DNA of 6,537 nt from Bacteroidales bacterium (GTDB lineage: Bacteria; Bacteroidota; Bacteroidia; Bacteroidales; SMBSF39). Each line of letters starts with the position of its first letter. The stretch's first letter is position 1. The translations under genes and the position numbers were made by a program. The stretch spans positions 1 through 6,537 of the forward strand of contig JAIOSH010000293.1 of the NCBI GenBank assembly GCA_021107685.1, given 5' to 3'. Below are positions 5,788 through 6,537 of this stretch, piece by piece. The notes below the pieces were generated by a model. The model was not told the origin of the DNA. It made no database searches and saw nothing but the letters and a program-made list of their open reading frames with translations.

Positions 5788-5873
5788 ATGAATAGAATTA
5801 AAGAAGTTTTAGAAGAAAAAAGAATAAAACAAACTTGATTATCAGAAAAACTCGGAAAGAGTTTCAATATAAT
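5788..5873 (+). pseudogene. Remnant of small Xre/Cro-type HTH regulator with in-frame TGA
   Basis: From the ATG the frame reads MNRIKEVLEEKRIKQT, stop, LSEKLGKSFNIIN. This is the first half of a small Xre-family DNA-binding protein, whose intact relatives I recall reading ...KQTWLAEKLGKS. The TGA at 5836-5838 stands where tryptophan (TGG) is expected, so one G-to-A change explains it. After about residue 28 the similarity stops: the second half of the HTH, with its recognition helix and the usual NRxQP-like stretch, is missing. Loss of the tail by deletion is likely. An in-frame ATG at 5776 is an alternative start. A near-consensus box TACTTTTA at 5753-5760 could have been its promoter. Genes of this type commonly regulate toxin or defence loci. 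Confidence 0.65.
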
Positions 5874-5966
5874 AAATTTAATTTCCTTTATCTTGGTGAT
5901 TGCGATGATATGGTAGCTAATATAAATAAATTGAGTATTAAAATTAATAAGTTTTTCAATGGATAA
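5874..5966 (+). pseudogene. Open tail of an unrecognised upstream gene overlapping the next start
   Basis: In a frame different from the HTH remnant, codons run open through NFLYLGDCDDMVANINKL to a TAA at 5964-5966. There is no suitable start codon, and the frame is closed further upstream by a TAA at 5799-5801. The stop overlaps the ATG of the next gene by 8 bases, the arrangement of translationally coupled genes. It may therefore be the surviving C-terminus of an upstream partner gene whose body was deleted. In this AT-rich DNA a 30-codon open tail can also arise by chance, so this is tentative. Confidence 0.3.
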
Positions 5967-6537
5967 TCCTTTAAAAAATAACTTCCGCATTCAAATAAAA
6001 TCATTGTGTTTATTTGAATTCCAGGATTTCATTACTAAACTTTTTATGTTTAGATATGGTGCTGAAAATTATATACCACCTCGTGAAATTAAAGACAAAG
6101 GAGCTGATGGAATAATCATTAACAAGAATACTATTGTTGCCTGTTATGGTCCTAAAAAAATTGACAAGAATAAATACCTTAAAAAAATTGAAGACGATTT
6201 TAAATTATACTCTAATAATTGGCAAACGAATTATAAAAACTGGATGTTCGTTACAAATAATGATATTCCTGAATGGAGCATTAACAAAATTAATAATCTA
6301 AAAAAAGACACTTCTCAAATTGGACTTGAAAATATTCTGTTGTTTATTGATGAATTACCAAGCTATCAAAAGAGAGAACTTGCAAATTATTTAAATATTG
6401 GAAAAGACTTGTTTGCACGAGATTATTTAAAAGAAATAATTAAAGATTTGATTAAAGAAGCTTCATTTACCAATGAAAATGTGAAATACAAACAACGAAT
6501 TGACTTTCCTGAAAAAGTAAGTTTGAATTTTGAACAG
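5959..6537 (+). CDS. Partial: N-terminus of a putative restriction-endonuclease-like conflict-system protein
   Basis: The frame opens at ATG 5959 and is uninterrupted for 193 codons to the right edge, so the gene is cut by the window end. The protein starts MDNPLKNNFRIQIKSL. Features are FEFQDFITKLFMFRYG (residues 19-34), DKGADGIIIN (46-55) and IVACYGPKKI (59-68), followed by an alternating helical and hydrophobic part with NWMFVTNND (94-102). An acidic helix, then a G-x-D-G turn, then a strand ending C-Y-x-P is the arrangement I associate with divergent restriction-endonuclease-like domains at the N-terminus of effectors in ABC-three-component and similar defence systems. Glu20 and Asp50 would be candidate metal ligands, but no classical ExK is present, so it might be inactive or a different variant. 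There is no signal peptide, so it is probably cytoplasmic. The start codon overlaps the preceding frame's stop by 8 bases. The reading frame is solid; the functional call is an inference. Confidence 0.6.
   Translation, partial: MDNPLKNNFRIQIKSLCLFEFQDFITKLFMFRYGAENYIPPREIKDKGADGIIINKNTIVACYGPKKIDKNKYLKKIEDDFKLYSNNWQTNYKNWMFVTNNDIPEWSINKINNLKKDTSQIGLENILLFIDELPSYQKRELANYLNIGKDLFARDYLKEIIKDLIKEASFTNENVKYKQRIDFPEKVSLNFEQ

Noticed and set aside
5836..5838. TGA read as tryptophan through an alternative genetic code or recoding
   Set aside because: Every other gene here encodes tryptophan with TGG and needs no TGA read-through. The HTH gene also loses its second half just after, so ordinary gene decay explains the TGA. 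The absence of TGA stops in the other genes is not informative with so few genes.
5745..5990. An 81-codon minus-strand frame across the HTH remnant
   Set aside because: It is antisense to the recognisable HTH codons and to the start of the intact gene at 5959, has a composition expected of AT-rich chance frames, and matches no family I know.

Overview
The window looks like a chromosomal segment of an AT-rich member of the Bacteroidota. The evidence is several copies of the -7 promoter box typical of that phylum (TAnnTTTG), genes that start without strong Shine-Dalgarno sequences, TAA as nearly the only stop codon, and Bacteroidota-style versions of RuvX, peptide deformylase and WbqC. No rRNA, tRNA, CRISPR array or complete insertion sequence is visible.

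Layout, left to right. Positions 1-206 hold no gene I can support, but they contain a well-formed promoter pointing out of the left edge and a compact palindromic block. A class II fumarase gene (fumC) lies on the minus strand. From a shared divergent region, a plus-strand cluster of three closely spaced genes follows: ruvX (Holliday-junction resolvase-like / rRNA maturation), def (peptide deformylase) and a TPR lipoprotein. It ends at a strong 12-bp hairpin terminator. Just beyond the hairpin, on the minus strand, is a stand-alone zinc-ribbon protein resembling the N-terminal half of IS1595-type transposases, with its own promoter. Divergent from it is a tandem pair of thioredoxins. The first carries a signal peptide and the second does not, so one gene pair probably serves both the periplasm and the cytoplasm. 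A terminator separates the pair from a monocistronic WbqC-family gene.

The last ~970 bases differ in character. After WbqC comes ~225 bp of non-coding DNA with inverted repeats. It is followed by the wreck of a small Xre/Cro-type helix-turn-helix gene (in-frame TGA, then loss of homology), a short open tail of another frame, and an intact reading frame that starts at 5959 and runs off the right edge. The 193 visible residues of that last gene look like a restriction-endonuclease-like N-terminal domain of the kind seen in multi-gene conflict (defence) systems such as the ABC-three-component systems. This assignment rests on motif memory, not a search.

The left and middle parts are ordinary housekeeping. 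The places worth a second look are the eroded HTH plus truncated nuclease-like gene at the right edge, the orphan transposase-like zinc-ribbon gene with its own promoter and an inverted repeat in its leader, the paired exported/cytoplasmic thioredoxins with non-canonical active sites, and the outward-facing promoter with a structured leader at the left edge.
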